Part shown: positions 1 through 8,585 of the stretch, in pieces | Layout: every line of letters begins with the position of its first letter | How positions within the stretch are numbered: the stretch's first letter is position 1 | NCBI GenBank assembly: GCA_965658445.1 | Contig: CBFHSF010000005.1 | Span: 1 to 64,000 of the forward strand | Length of the DNA: 64,000 nt | From: CBFHSF01 sp965658445 | Lineage (GTDB): Bacteria > Bacteroidota > Bacteroidia > Flavobacteriales > Schleiferiaceae | Direction of reading: 5' to 3' | Translations under genes and position numbers: made by a program | The notes under the pieces: model-generated | Databases searched by the model: none | What the model was told of the DNA's origin: nothing | What the model saw: the letters and a program-made list of their open reading frames with translations, nothing else

Positions 1-567
1 TTGACAGCACTTCCCATTATTGAAACACAAGCAGGTGACGTATCTGCATATATCCCAACCAACGTCATTTCGATTACTGACGGTCAGATCTTCTTGGAAT
101 CAGACTTGTTTAACTCGGGTGTGAGACCAGCGATTAACGTAGGTATCTCTGTATCTCGTGTAGGAGGTTCTGCTCAGATCAAGCCGATGAAAAAGGTTGC
201 GGGTACCCTTAAGTTGGATCAAGCACAGTACCGTGAGCTAGAGGCGTTCGCCAAGTTCGGTTCTGACTTGGATGCGGCTACTATGGCGGTAATTAACAAA
301 GGGGTTAGAAACGTAGAAATCCTCAAGCAAGGTGTTAACTCTCCAATGTCTGTAGAGCAACAAATTGCGATCATTTACCTTGGAACAAAAGGTATGCTTA
401 ACAGCGTTCCCGTTGGTAAGGTTAAGGAATTCGAAGTTGAATTTATCGACTACATGAAAGCTAAATACGCTTCTACACTTGAGAACTTGCGTTCTGGTAA
501 GTGGGGTAACGATGAGATCAGCGCGATCGAGTCTGCATCTAAAGAAGTTTTAGCTAAGTACGAATAA
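1..567 (+). CDS. atpA: F1Fo ATP synthase subunit alpha, C-terminal part (5'-truncated)
   Basis: This is the last 188 residues of the catalytic-core alpha subunit of F-type ATP synthase, which forms the alpha3beta3 hexamer on the cytoplasmic side of the inner membrane. The highly conserved stretch ALPIIETQAGDVSAYIPTN at the very start, then SITDGQIFLE and the helical C-terminal domain, identify it. The full protein is about 520 residues, so roughly two thirds lie outside the window. The TTG at base 1 is an internal Leu codon, not a start. atpG follows 59 bp downstream, the usual order in atp operons. Confidence 0.98.
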   Translation: MTALPIIETQAGDVSAYIPTNVISITDGQIFLESDLFNSGVRPAINVGISVSRVGGSAQIKPMKKVAGTLKLDQAQYRELEAFAKFGSDLDAATMAVINKGVRNVEILKQGVNSPMSVEQQIAIIYLGTKGMLNSVPVGKVKEFEVEFIDYMKAKYASTLENLRSGKWGNDEISAIESASKEVLAKYE

Positions 568-578
568 TAAGGGATTAG

Positions 579-604
579 GGTCTTCGCACAAGGGTGTGAG
601 GACC
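579..604 (+). promoter_or_regulatory. Intercistronic hairpin between atpA and atpG
   Basis: An 11-bp stem (579-589 pairing with 594-604, two G-U pairs) with a 4-nt loop sits between the two ATP synthase genes. No T-run follows, so it is not a classical terminator. It could set relative expression or be an mRNA processing or stability element; this role is inference. Confidence 0.5.
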
Positions 605-626
605 TCACTCCACAAGCTGTTAACAA

Positions 627-1487
627 ATGGCAAACTTAAAAGAACTAAGAAATCGTATTGCATCCATCTCATCTACCATGCAGATTACTTCTGCCATGAA
701 GATGGTTTCTGCAGCTAAGCTCAAAAGAGCTCAGGACGCGTCTCAGCAAATGAGACCGTACGCAGAGAAGTTGCAAGAGATTTTGGAAAACTTATCGTCT
801 ACACTGGATACTTCAGAAAACGCATACTCTGCGGAGCGCGAAGTAGAAAGAGTTTTGTTGGTGCCCATTACTGCGAATCGTGGTCTATGTGGTGGTTTTA
901 ATGCCAACATCATCAAAGCGACCAAGGCGAGAATTCAAGAGTACAAAGGCTCTGAGGTTAAGATTTTAGCCGTAGGTAAAAAAGCCAATGACGGATTCAA
1001 GAAGTCAGGTTTGGAGATCGTTGAAAACAACATCGAGATCTGGAACGACTTGACGTTTGAGAACTCTTCAGAAATGGCTCAGCGCATCATGGACGGTTAT
1101 GTTGCTGGTGATTACGACAAAGTAGAAATCATCTACAATCACTTTAAGAATGCCGCTGTTCAACAAGTAATGACTGAGCAGTTCTTGCCCGTTGCTTCTA
1201 CTGAAGTAGAAGGTGAGCAGACCGCAGGAGAGTACATTTTTGAGCCAGGAAAAATGGAGATTTTGGAGGACTTGATTCCCAAGTCATTAAAGACTCAGGT
1301 TTTCAAAGCACTTCTAGATTCTAACGCTTCTGAGCACGGTGCTCGTATGACGGCCATGCACAAGGCAACAGACAACGCAAATGATTTGCGTTCTGGCCTT
1401 AAGTTGGAATACAACAAGGCTCGTCAGGCGTCTATTACCAATGAAATTCTTGAGATTGTTGGTGGGGCCGAGGCCTTGAACGGATAA
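627..1487 (+). CDS. atpG: F1Fo ATP synthase subunit gamma
   Basis: The 286-residue gamma subunit forms the rotating central stalk inside the alpha3beta3 hexamer and couples proton flow through Fo to ATP synthesis. The conserved N-terminal coiled-coil segment (ELRNRIASI, then ITSAMKMVSAAKL at about residues 21-33), the central motif RGLCGGFN (about 85-92) and the C-terminal helix containing RQASITNEILEIVGGA are all present. Length and both termini are normal for the family. It is the last gene of the atp operon in this window: a strong terminator follows 24 bp after the stop codon. Confidence 0.98.
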   Translation: MANLKELRNRIASISSTMQITSAMKMVSAAKLKRAQDASQQMRPYAEKLQEILENLSSTLDTSENAYSAEREVERVLLVPITANRGLCGGFNANIIKATKARIQEYKGSEVKILAVGKKANDGFKKSGLEIVENNIEIWNDLTFENSSEMAQRIMDGYVAGDYDKVEIIYNHFKNAAVQQVMTEQFLPVASTEVEGEQTAGEYIFEPGKMEILEDLIPKSLKTQVFKALLDSNASEHGARMTAMHKATDNANDLRSGLKLEYNKARQASITNEILEIVGGAEALNG

Positions 1488-1511
1488 TTTCATATTCATA
1501 TTATTGAAGAA

Positions 1512-1540
1512 AGTCGACCCTTGGGTCGGCTTTTTTTTTT
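1512..1540 (+). terminator. Rho-independent terminator of the atp operon
   Basis: A 9-bp GC-rich stem (1512-1520 with 1523-1531, one G-U pair) with a TT loop is followed directly by about ten T residues, just after atpG. Confidence 0.9.
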
Positions 1541-1635
1541 GCCCTTTTTTATATCTTTTGAGAGAGTTTGCGTTTTATGGTTAGAAAACCTAAAAACCAA
1601 ACCTTGCAATTGTGCACTCATTGATAATGTAGCTC

Positions 1636-3069
1636 ATGCTTTCTACCAAGTTTACCTTAAGGGCCAAGGTCCTCCTTTCAATGCTCGCGGTTTTATTCGT
1701 GAGTTTTATATTGACAGGGGCATTGACCATTTATCACTTTAAGGAAGAGAACGAGAACTACCACCAAGAACGGCTTCGCCGAAAAGAATCTGCGGTTCAA
1801 GCAAGCCTTCAGTACGCCATTGGGGACCGTCCAGTAGACTCCAAGCAAACCTTTGGAGAATACCTTCAGGATAAAATCATGGAGATTGCAGACATCAACT
1901 CTTTGGACATTGTCGTGTATTCGCCCGCTGGGGAAATCATCGCCTCTTCCAACGCCCAATTGATCAAAGACGGAATTGTGGAGCCTCGTATCAGTTACGA
2001 TTTGATTCAGGCCTTGCTCCGGGATAAGCGCTCCATCATGTACGAGACACCATCCGATACGAGCAATTACCTGTTTATCTACGACGTGATATACGGTCCC
2101 GACAAAGAGCCCTTGGGTATTATCAATTTGCCTTATTATGAATCCAAGGAAATCCTGAAACAAGACTTAGAGGAATTCCTTCAATCTCTTGGAACCGTAT
2201 ACCTAGGAATTTTTGTGATTACGGCACTTTTAGCCTACTTCTTCTCCAACTACATCACTTCGTCTTTAAACGTCATTAGAAGCCATTTAAAGACCGTTAG
2301 ACTCAATCAATCCAATGAGGAGATACAATGGTCTAGTGATGATGAAATAGGTCAACTGGTAAAGGAATACAACCAAATGGTTGCGCAGCTGGAAACCAAC
2401 GCCATTCAACTAGCCCAATCCGAGAGAGAATCTGCATGGCAGGAGATGGCCAAGCAGGTAGCCCATGAAATAAAGAACCCACTGACTCCCATGAGGTTGT
2501 TGGTGCAATACTATCAAAAAACGGCAAAGCCAGAAAACCCAGAAAAGCTAGAGGAATTCAGCAAAGCCCTTATTGATCAGATAGACAATTTGAGCTCCAT
2601 AGCCTCGGCGTTTTCTCAATTTGCAACGCTACCTAAAGTACACATGAATTCTGTGGATTTGACTTTGATGCTTCAAGGGCTTTCTTCGCTTCACAATCAA
2701 GTGAACTTTCAAATTCCAGAGTACAATTTGTTTGTCTTGGGAGATAAAGATTCTTTGCTTAGGGTTCTTAACAACGTGCTAAAAAATGCGGAACAGGCCA
2801 TTCCCGAAGGGACTCAACCCGAAATTAGAGTCTCTTTAGAAGAGGGCGAAAACACAGTGTTGATTTCGGTAAGTGATAATGGTGTGGGCATTCCAGACGA
2901 TAAACTGCAAACGGTTTTCGACCCCAATTTTACCACCAAAACTCAAGGAATGGGGTTGGGGCTCGCCATGTCCCGCAATATTATTCAGAGCCACAAGGGC
3001 AAGATTTGGGCAGAGTCTCGCGTTGGAGAGGGGACCACATTCTACATTGAACTTTCAAAGGCCCAATAA
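1636..3069 (+). CDS. Membrane-bound HAMP sensor histidine kinase, NtrY-like
   Basis: A 477-residue two-component sensor. TM1 is at about residues 9-33, then a periplasmic sensing region (about 34-185), TM2 (about 186-206), a HAMP linker (about 205-255), and a dimerisation domain with the phospho-accepting His277 in HEIKNPLTPM, the form typical of NtrY-type kinases. The ATPase domain has an N-box Asn384, a DNGVG G1 box at 414-418 and a GMGLGLA G2 box at about 438-444. No receiver domain is fused and no response regulator gene is adjacent, so the partner is elsewhere. The signal sensed is unknown. The start ATG at 1636 is placed just before TM1; a SIMPL gene follows after 39 bp, possibly in the same transcript. 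Confidence 0.88.
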   Translation: MLSTKFTLRAKVLLSMLAVLFVSFILTGALTIYHFKEENENYHQERLRRKESAVQASLQYAIGDRPVDSKQTFGEYLQDKIMEIADINSLDIVVYSPAGEIIASSNAQLIKDGIVEPRISYDLIQALLRDKRSIMYETPSDTSNYLFIYDVIYGPDKEPLGIINLPYYESKEILKQDLEEFLQSLGTVYLGIFVITALLAYFFSNYITSSLNVIRSHLKTVRLNQSNEEIQWSSDDEIGQLVKEYNQMVAQLETNAIQLAQSERESAWQEMAKQVAHEIKNPLTPMRLLVQYYQKTAKPENPEKLEEFSKALIDQIDNLSSIASAFSQFATLPKVHMNSVDLTLMLQGLSSLHNQVNFQIPEYNLFVLGDKDSLLRVLNNVLKNAEQAIPEGTQPEIRVSLEEGENTVLISVSDNGVGIPDDKLQTVFDPNFTTKTQGMGLGLAMSRNIIQSHKGKIWAESRVGEGTTFYIELSKAQ

Positions 3070-3108
3070 TTGCTGGCGATATGCCGTAACTACTAAAATC
3101 CAAAAGTG

Positions 3109-3795
3109 ATGAAAAAAGTTCTTTTTGCCCTCGCCCTATTTACTTCAGCAAGCCTTTTTGCTCAATCCTCCATTACGGTAACCGGTTCCGCTACCCAATT
3201 TGTGGACAGTGATGAAATGATTATTCGAACCGGGATCTACGAAGAAGGAGAGGACTTAGACGAGTTGTACAAATCTGTTCAAGAGCGCATGAGTAGCATT
3301 ATTGAAAAGTTTGGAAAGGATACGTCTTTTTGTGAAATCCAGACAGAGCTCATCAGAATTGTGCCCGACAGAAGGTACAAGCAAAAGAAAGATGAAATCA
3401 AGAGAACCTACATGGTTCAACAAGACATTTCTTTTCGATTGAGAGATATGACGCAGTACGACGATGTGGTGTTGGAGTTGATGAAGCTCGGTGTTAACCA
3501 ATTGAGTGATGTTCAGTTTGTAAGCAGCAAGGCCGAGGACCTCAAAGAAGAGGTACGCACTGATGCATTGCTAGCCGCCAAAGAGAAGGCAGAAAAGATG
3601 GCCTCTACCTTGGGCATGACCGTTCAAGGACCGATAGAAATTGTTGAGACTGGCGCCCCATACATTGGATACAATGCCAATACCGTTCAGTACGATGCCA
3701 TTACGGTAAGAGAAAAAGGACCCTCCATTGCTCCGGCAAAGGCCTCTGTATCCGCTAAAGTTAAGGTGGTTTTTAAGATGGTTCCAAAGTCCTAG
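3109..3795 (+). CDS. SIMPL (DUF541) family periplasmic protein
   Basis: A 228-residue secreted protein with a signal peptide (about residues 1-19, ending SLFAQ) followed by a SIMPL/DUF541 domain, the family that includes E. coli YggE and BP26. The opening strand ITVTGSA and the late segment AAKEKAEKMASTLGM are characteristic. Family members form ring-shaped periplasmic oligomers; their molecular role is not settled, though stress protection has been reported. An in-frame GTG lies one codon upstream at 3106; the ATG is preferred. The gene is convergent with the following methyltransferase, the two stop codons being only 3 bp apart, with no terminator visible between them. Confidence 0.85.
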   Translation: MKKVLFALALFTSASLFAQSSITVTGSATQFVDSDEMIIRTGIYEEGEDLDELYKSVQERMSSIIEKFGKDTSFCEIQTELIRIVPDRRYKQKKDEIKRTYMVQQDISFRLRDMTQYDDVVLELMKLGVNQLSDVQFVSSKAEDLKEEVRTDALLAAKEKAEKMASTLGMTVQGPIEIVETGAPYIGYNANTVQYDAITVREKGPSIAPAKASVSAKVKVVFKMVPKS

Positions 3796-3798
3796 GAA

Positions 3799-4692
3799 CT
3801 ACCGTCTAGATACTACACATAAGTCTTGGGTTCCGCCGAATCCAAGTCTTATGACCTCTCTCGGAATCCCATTGTACTCATTGACCCACTCGCGCAAGGT
3901 ATCATGCTGAATATAGGCAGAGCCATATTCTGTGGCATCCTTAATTCTATCGCCAATTTCTGACATAACCTGGTCTTCGCTGTGCTCAACAAAGACAAAA
4001 GGCTCAAGTGAAGCCTTGGCTAAATCTTCAATGTTGTGAACAGAAAACACGAGAATTCCCTCATCGCTAAGGCTAGAGATTAGCATTTCTAACCATTCCT
4101 TAAATCGCTTGGAAGGAAGGTGTGTGAATACCGAACCGGCAAAAATTAAGTCGTATTGCTGTGGAGCTTTAAACGAAGAAGGCTCTTCCGTGTGTTCAAT
4201 GGGAGTATACCCAAAGGTGTTTCTTTGAAAGGTGAGGGATTGCGATTTTACCTCAGAAACCGAGACCTTCGCCTCAGGAAAAGCAACTTTAAAGAATCGA
4301 CTTACGCGGCCATAGCCCGATCCAAAATCGAGGACGGACTTAACAGATACCCCTTGTTTTTTTGCGATATCAGAAAGGGAATGGGCCATTTGATATCCCG
4401 TTTCCATGTATTCGTCAAGGGCCTTTCCCCAATCGCCATAATGGTGGTGAAGGGAAAATAGAAACATGATGTCGTTTTTGTGGATTTCCGTAGTGCCTTC
4501 TCCCAACTGAGAATGCCATTTGTGAACGACGTCAAATATCTCTTGTGGGAAAATCAATTTTTCGGGTAAGATGGAGCGTTGCAACGCCAAAGACAGGGCC
4601 AGTTTCTTTTCGATTCTGTCCAGTCGGGCACTGTTTTCTGCAATTCCGGATTTGATTTTAATCCAGTCTGTCCATTTTGACAATTTGCTCAT
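3799..4692 (-). CDS. Class I SAM-dependent methyltransferase
   Basis: A 297-residue protein with a Rossmann-like methyltransferase domain. Motif I is LDFGSGYGR at residues 121-129 (SAM binding), followed by an acidic strand-2 end (SVSEVKS) and a motif IV region FAGSVFTHLP. The first 100 residues are helical, with a possible short coiled coil (RLDRIEKKLALSLALQR). Similar methyltransferases occur in glycan or small-molecule pathways, but nothing nearby indicates a substrate. It is transcribed alone, divergently from the enoyl-CoA hydratase. The substrate is not predictable. Confidence 0.75.
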   Translation of the reverse strand: MSKLSKWTDWIKIKSGIAENSARLDRIEKKLALSLALQRSILPEKLIFPQEIFDVVHKWHSQLGEGTTEIHKNDIMFLFSLHHHYGDWGKALDEYMETGYQMAHSLSDIAKKQGVSVKSVLDFGSGYGRVSRFFKVAFPEAKVSVSEVKSQSLTFQRNTFGYTPIEHTEEPSSFKAPQQYDLIFAGSVFTHLPSKRFKEWLEMLISSLSDEGILVFSVHNIEDLAKASLEPFVFVEHSEDQVMSEIGDRIKDATEYGSAYIQHDTLREWVNEYNGIPREVIRLGFGGTQDLCVVSRR

Positions 4693-4711
4693 GTAATTAA
4701 GTTTACCTTCT

Positions 4712-4719
4712 TACCTTTG
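4712..4719 (+). promoter_or_regulatory. Candidate -7 element (TACCTTTG) for the enoyl-CoA hydratase gene
   Basis: TACCTTTG matches the Bacteroidota -7 consensus TAnnTTTG and lies 42 bp upstream of the ATG at 4762. A more upstream in-frame GTG at 4717 would sit inside this box, which argues for the 4762 start. A TTTG at 4684-4687 is a possible -33 element, with a rather long 24-bp spacer. Confidence 0.6.
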
Positions 4720-4761
4720 GTACTCAATTATCGAAAATACCAAATTAAAGAGCAAAACATA

Positions 4762-5529
4762 ATGGCTTACGAATATATTCTTTCAGAAATCAACGACGGC
4801 GTAGCGGCAATTACTATCAACAGACCCAAGCAGCTCAACGCCTTGAACAAGAAAACCATTGAGGAACTTCACGACGCTTTGGCTTCCGCCGAAGGGGATT
4901 CTTCGGTTCGCGTAATTACGCTTACGGGTTCTGGTGAGAAAGCTTTTGTAGCCGGTGCAGACATCAAAGAATTTGCAGACTTTTCTGTGGAACAAGGAGA
5001 AGAACTTGCAGCCAAGGGTCAATCGCAGTTGTTTGACTTTATTGAGAATTTGTCAAAACCAGTCGTAGCCGCTGTCAATGGATACGCCTTGGGCGGCGGA
5101 TTGGAATTGGCTATGTCCTGTCATATCAGAATCGCCTCTGACAATGCCTTAATGGGGCTTCCAGAAACGTCATTGGGGTTGATCCCTGGATATGGTGGAA
5201 CGCAGCGCCTAACCCAGTTGGCTGGGAAGGGCAAAGCCTTTGAAATGATTTTCACCGCCAAAATGATGGGTGCCGAAGAAGCCGCTGCTTGCGGGTTGGT
5301 AAACCAAGTGGTTCCTCAGGCAGAACTTTCGGAGGCGGTTGCCAAAATGGTAAAAGCCATCAAGAAGAACTCTCCTCAGGCGCAGTCTGCTGCAATAAAG
5401 GCTATCAATGCGGGCGTATACTCTGAAGGATTCGCTGCAGAAATCAAGGCCTTTGGGGAAGCGTTTGGCACTTCAGATTTCACCGAAGGAACCACGGCCT
5501 TTATCGAAAAGCGAAAGCCAAACTTCTAA
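4762..5529 (+). CDS. Enoyl-CoA hydratase/isomerase (crotonase) family protein
   Basis: A 255-residue crotonase-fold enzyme, probably hydrating 2-enoyl-CoA to 3-hydroxyacyl-CoA in fatty-acid or amino-acid degradation. The oxyanion-hole segment AGADIKEF (about residues 64-71), GGGLELAM with candidate catalytic Glu115, and LPETSLGLIPGYGGTQRL with Glu135 are all present. Both glutamates of true hydratases are conserved at the usual 20-residue spacing, favouring hydratase activity over a pure isomerase. The start at 4762 gives the normal family length and N-terminus. A serine hydrolase gene follows after 14 bp and is likely co-transcribed. Confidence 0.9.
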   Translation: MAYEYILSEINDGVAAITINRPKQLNALNKKTIEELHDALASAEGDSSVRVITLTGSGEKAFVAGADIKEFADFSVEQGEELAAKGQSQLFDFIENLSKPVVAAVNGYALGGGLELAMSCHIRIASDNALMGLPETSLGLIPGYGGTQRLTQLAGKGKAFEMIFTAKMMGAEEAAACGLVNQVVPQAELSEAVAKMVKAIKKNSPQAQSAAIKAINAGVYSEGFAAEIKAFGEAFGTSDFTEGTTAFIEKRKPNF

Positions 5530-5543
5530 ACTCATAGCGCTCC

Positions 5544-6182
5544 ATGGAGCATAAAATCACTATAGAAAAAACGGCTAGAGTTCACGTGCTTGAGCCGGAA
5601 GGAGAAGTGCGCGCCAATGTGTTGGCTCTGCATGGCTATGGACAGTTGGCGCCCTATTTTTCCAGAAAGCTTGACTCTTTTACAGAGGAGGGAATTCGAG
5701 TCATTGTTCCTGAAGGATTTCACAGGTTCTATTTGGAGGGACATTCTGGAAGGGTGGGAGCTTCATGGATGACCAAGGAAGACAGGCTTCAAGACATATC
5801 CGACTACGAGAGGTATCTGGATCAAGTGGTTTCGCAATTTGTTCCAAAGGACCAGAAGCTCGTCGTTTTTGGGTTTTCTCAAGGGGTTGCCACGGGATGT
5901 CGCTGGGTTAGTTACACGTCCAAGGAGATCACTGGATTGATTACGTGGGCCGGTACCTTTCCTCCTGATGTGGAGTGGAAAATGCACGCAGAAAAACTAA
6001 ATCGTCTGAAATTTCTATCGTTTTTTGGCGATAACGACCCCTTTATCCCATTAGATAAGGCAAAAGGCCTTATATTGGAGCTAGAAAGTCAAGGGGTTCA
6101 CCCTACCCAAACCACCTACCGAGGAGCACATGATTTTCAACCACAAACCGTGTTATCCGTTATCAAAGAAATGGTATGCTAA
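5544..6182 (+). CDS. Alpha/beta-hydrolase, phospholipase/carboxylesterase type
   Basis: A 212-residue single-domain hydrolase without a signal peptide. The nucleophile elbow is GFSQG at 110-114 (Ser112); the likely acid is Asp165 in FGDNDPF and the base His196 in RGAHDF, giving a complete triad. The N-terminal strand VLALHGYGQ supplies the oxyanion region. Size and motif order match the carboxylesterase/thioesterase family related to YpfH and PLCs, which cleave small esters or thioesters. It lies 14 bp after the crotonase gene and overlaps the next gene's start by 7 bp, so the three probably form one transcript. Confidence 0.8.
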   Translation: MEHKITIEKTARVHVLEPEGEVRANVLALHGYGQLAPYFSRKLDSFTEEGIRVIVPEGFHRFYLEGHSGRVGASWMTKEDRLQDISDYERYLDQVVSQFVPKDQKLVVFGFSQGVATGCRWVSYTSKEITGLITWAGTFPPDVEWKMHAEKLNRLKFLSFFGDNDPFIPLDKAKGLILELESQGVHPTQTTYRGAHDFQPQTVLSVIKEMVC

Positions 6183-8168
6183 AAAAGGTATGGGTAGCCA
6201 TAGCTTGTATATGTTCTATTGGACTTTGGGCTCAAGGCCCGAGGGAAGCGCTTCGAGACAGTATTGAAGCTTCCCACTATCCCCAAAAGACAAAATTCCA
6301 ATATGATTTGGCCAAGACCTATTTGAGTGAAAACCCAGATACGGTGCATATGCTGTTGGTGAGGCCTACTTAAAAGGGCTCCAGTTTCAAACGGTAAAAA
6401 ATGAAGCGGTTTACGAGCAAATTCGCGCTTATGCCTTCTATTATCAATCTAAATTTGACAGTGCCGTAGCTCGTTTAGAGCGTGCGGTGGCCGTAGCGGA
6501 AAAGCATGAGGACGACGAAGACGAAGACATCCAAGCGCTTATGCCTTCTCTTTACAATGCCATAGGCGCGTAATGTACCAACGCTGGGGTTATGGAGTAA
6601 AAGCGGCCGAAGCGACCACCCGAGCCGTTGCCTTCCACAATAAAATGGGAAATAAGGCCGGTGCCGCAGTGGGTTACAACAACCTATGTGCCCTTTACAG
6701 AGAGCAGAAAGAATTCGAAGAAGCCATAGAGTGTGGAAGAAAAGCCGTTGCGCTGCATCTTGAGCTAAAAGACACGGTAAACTTTGCTGGGAGTTACAAC
6801 AATATTGGCCTGGTATACCAAGACTTAAAGCAGTTGGATTCTGCTCAATTCTACTATGAGTTGAGCTTGAAATACCGAGATCTCAAAGTAGATCCTCGAG
6901 GATACGGAAATGTTCTGAACAACCTGGGTGATCTCTACATAAAGTCTGGTAGATTAGAGGAAGGAAAAGAGCTTATTGAAAAAGGGCTGGATGTAAGGTC
7001 CCAATACCAAGACAAATACGGCATGGCCAAGAGATATCTTAACCTTACAGAATGGGCTCTGCGTTCCAAAAAATACGGAACGGCGGCAGACTATATAAGC
7101 AAGGCCGAGGATTTGTCTGAGGGCATTGGTTCCTTGAGTTTTTCTTTGGAGATGGCAGAAAAGAAAGTGTCCTTGTTGGAAAAGTCTGGTAAATACAAAG
7201 AGGGGCTGGAGTCCTACAAGGTATTTATGCAATTGCGCGACAGCCTGTACAATGTGGACCGTGTTAGAGACATCGCCAGAATGGAGGCAGAAATGGAAAA
7301 TGCCCTAAACGAAGCAGAGCTTGTTTCATTGACCAAAGAGGCAGAAAAAGATGATAAAATCATTAGATACCAGTATGCAGTTGGAGCTGTTTTGATCTTG
7401 TTTATTTTGGGATTGGTAATCGTTGGCAATAGGATTCGAAAGCAAAAAGCACAACTCGACATTCTTCACAGCGAGCTGGAAGCAAACCACGTCATCGCCC
7501 TTAAGGAGGCGGAGGAAAGAGCTGAAATCCTTTCCTACATGAGCCATGAAATTCGATCTCCTTTGGGAGGAATTATTTCTTTGGCCAAGCTCTCAGAAGA
7601 TGAGGACTCCATTGAGACGGTTAAGGAGCACAATGAATTGATTTTGGCTTCGGGCTACCAGCTGTTAGAAATGATTAAGAAAGTGCTTGATTTTGCGCGA
7701 ATTGAATCGGGTAAAGTGGCCTTGGACCTTCAAACGGTTTGGGTGAAAGACGCAACTGACAAGGCGCTGTCAATGCAACCCATGGAGATTAGCGAAAAGC
7801 ACTTGGAGACTAGCAATCACTCCCAGTCTAATATCTCCATTAACGCGGACCAAGAGCTCTTCCAAATGATGATAAATAATTTGGTTGGAAACGCGGTTAA
7901 ATACACGGATAAAGGATTTGTCTCTATTTCTTCAGAGGCCAACTCTGAGGGTGTTTACATTAAGATTTCAGATTCTGGTTTGGGCATTTCAGCCGAGGAT
8001 CAGCGCAAGTTATTTCAACCGTATTCTCGCGTGGGAGGCAAGGGCTCTACGAGCCGACAAGGGACTGGTTTAGGATTGACCTTGGCGATGAGAATTGCAC
8101 AACTTCATGGGGGAAGCATTTCTGTGAAAAGTCAACTGGGGAAAGGCTCAGAGTTCGTTGTTTTCTGA
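6176..8168 (+). pseudogene. TPR-containing sensor histidine kinase, interrupted by two frameshifts
   Basis: The gene encodes a signal peptide (6176 onward, ending GLWAQ), a series of tetratricopeptide repeats (to about 7200), a transmembrane helix (about 7375-7430), a dimerisation domain with phospho-His in MSHEIRSPL (about 7540) and an ATPase domain (NLVGNAVKY, SDSGLGI, GTGLGLTLA) ending at 8168. The coding potential runs in frame 2 from 6176 to about 6345, in frame 1 to 6573 and then in frame 3. Each shift is a net loss of one base (or gain of two). The middle frame reads AYAVGEAYLKGLQFQ and stops at 6571; the last begins MYQRWGYG. The first break could be loss of one copy of a tandem GCAT. 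The ATPase half is intact, so this is either a recent pseudogene or two sequencing errors. Confidence 0.8.
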
Positions 8169-8201
8169 CCCATCGCGTCCTTGTAGACGTCCTCCTTTTA
8201 C

Positions 8202-8561
8202 CTAGAGCAAAGAATCTAAATCCCTTCGATCTTTTTTGGTGGGACGGCCCAATCCCTTTTCTCTGGTTAGGCTTCTTGCCATAGAGAGAAATTCCTTTTT
8301 ATCCAGTTCATCCTTAGGAGTAATGTCCTTAATGAAATTCTCTACCAACTTGGCGCCTACCCTTGAAGGAGGGATGTCCAAAACAAGATACCTTTCAAAA
8401 TAGCCATGTTTTTTCAGTGTGATTTCTGAGCCAGGCGTCACGTCCTTGGAAGGCTTTACAATGATTTCATCCAATAGAATTTTATCCCCCTTAACTGCAG
8501 TGGAGGCTAAGCCACGGGTTTTAAACCATCGTACACACCACGCGAATTTGTCAATTCTCAT
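8202..8561 (-). CDS. hslR: S4-domain RNA-binding protein, Hsp15-like
   Basis: A 119-residue protein with an N-terminal S4 domain (MRIDKFAWCVRWFKTRG ... GDKILLD) and a basic C-terminal tail (GLGRPTKKDRRDLD). E. coli Hsp15 binds stalled 50S subunits carrying nascent-chain tRNA and helps recycle them; domain order and length agree with that family. It is single and convergent with the broken kinase, 33 bp away. The gene symbol is by family resemblance only. Confidence 0.8.
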   Translation of the reverse strand: MRIDKFAWCVRWFKTRGLASTAVKGDKILLDEIIVKPSKDVTPGSEITLKKHGYFERYLVLDIPPSRVGAKLVENFIKDITPKDELDKKEFLSMARSLTREKGLGRPTKKDRRDLDSLL

Positions 8562-8585
8562 GGAGTAAAAATAAGAATCAGAAAA

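Noticed and set aside
2873..3109. 78-codon frame overlapping the NtrY-like kinase end
   Set aside because: A shifted-frame shadow of the G1-G2 box region of the kinase.
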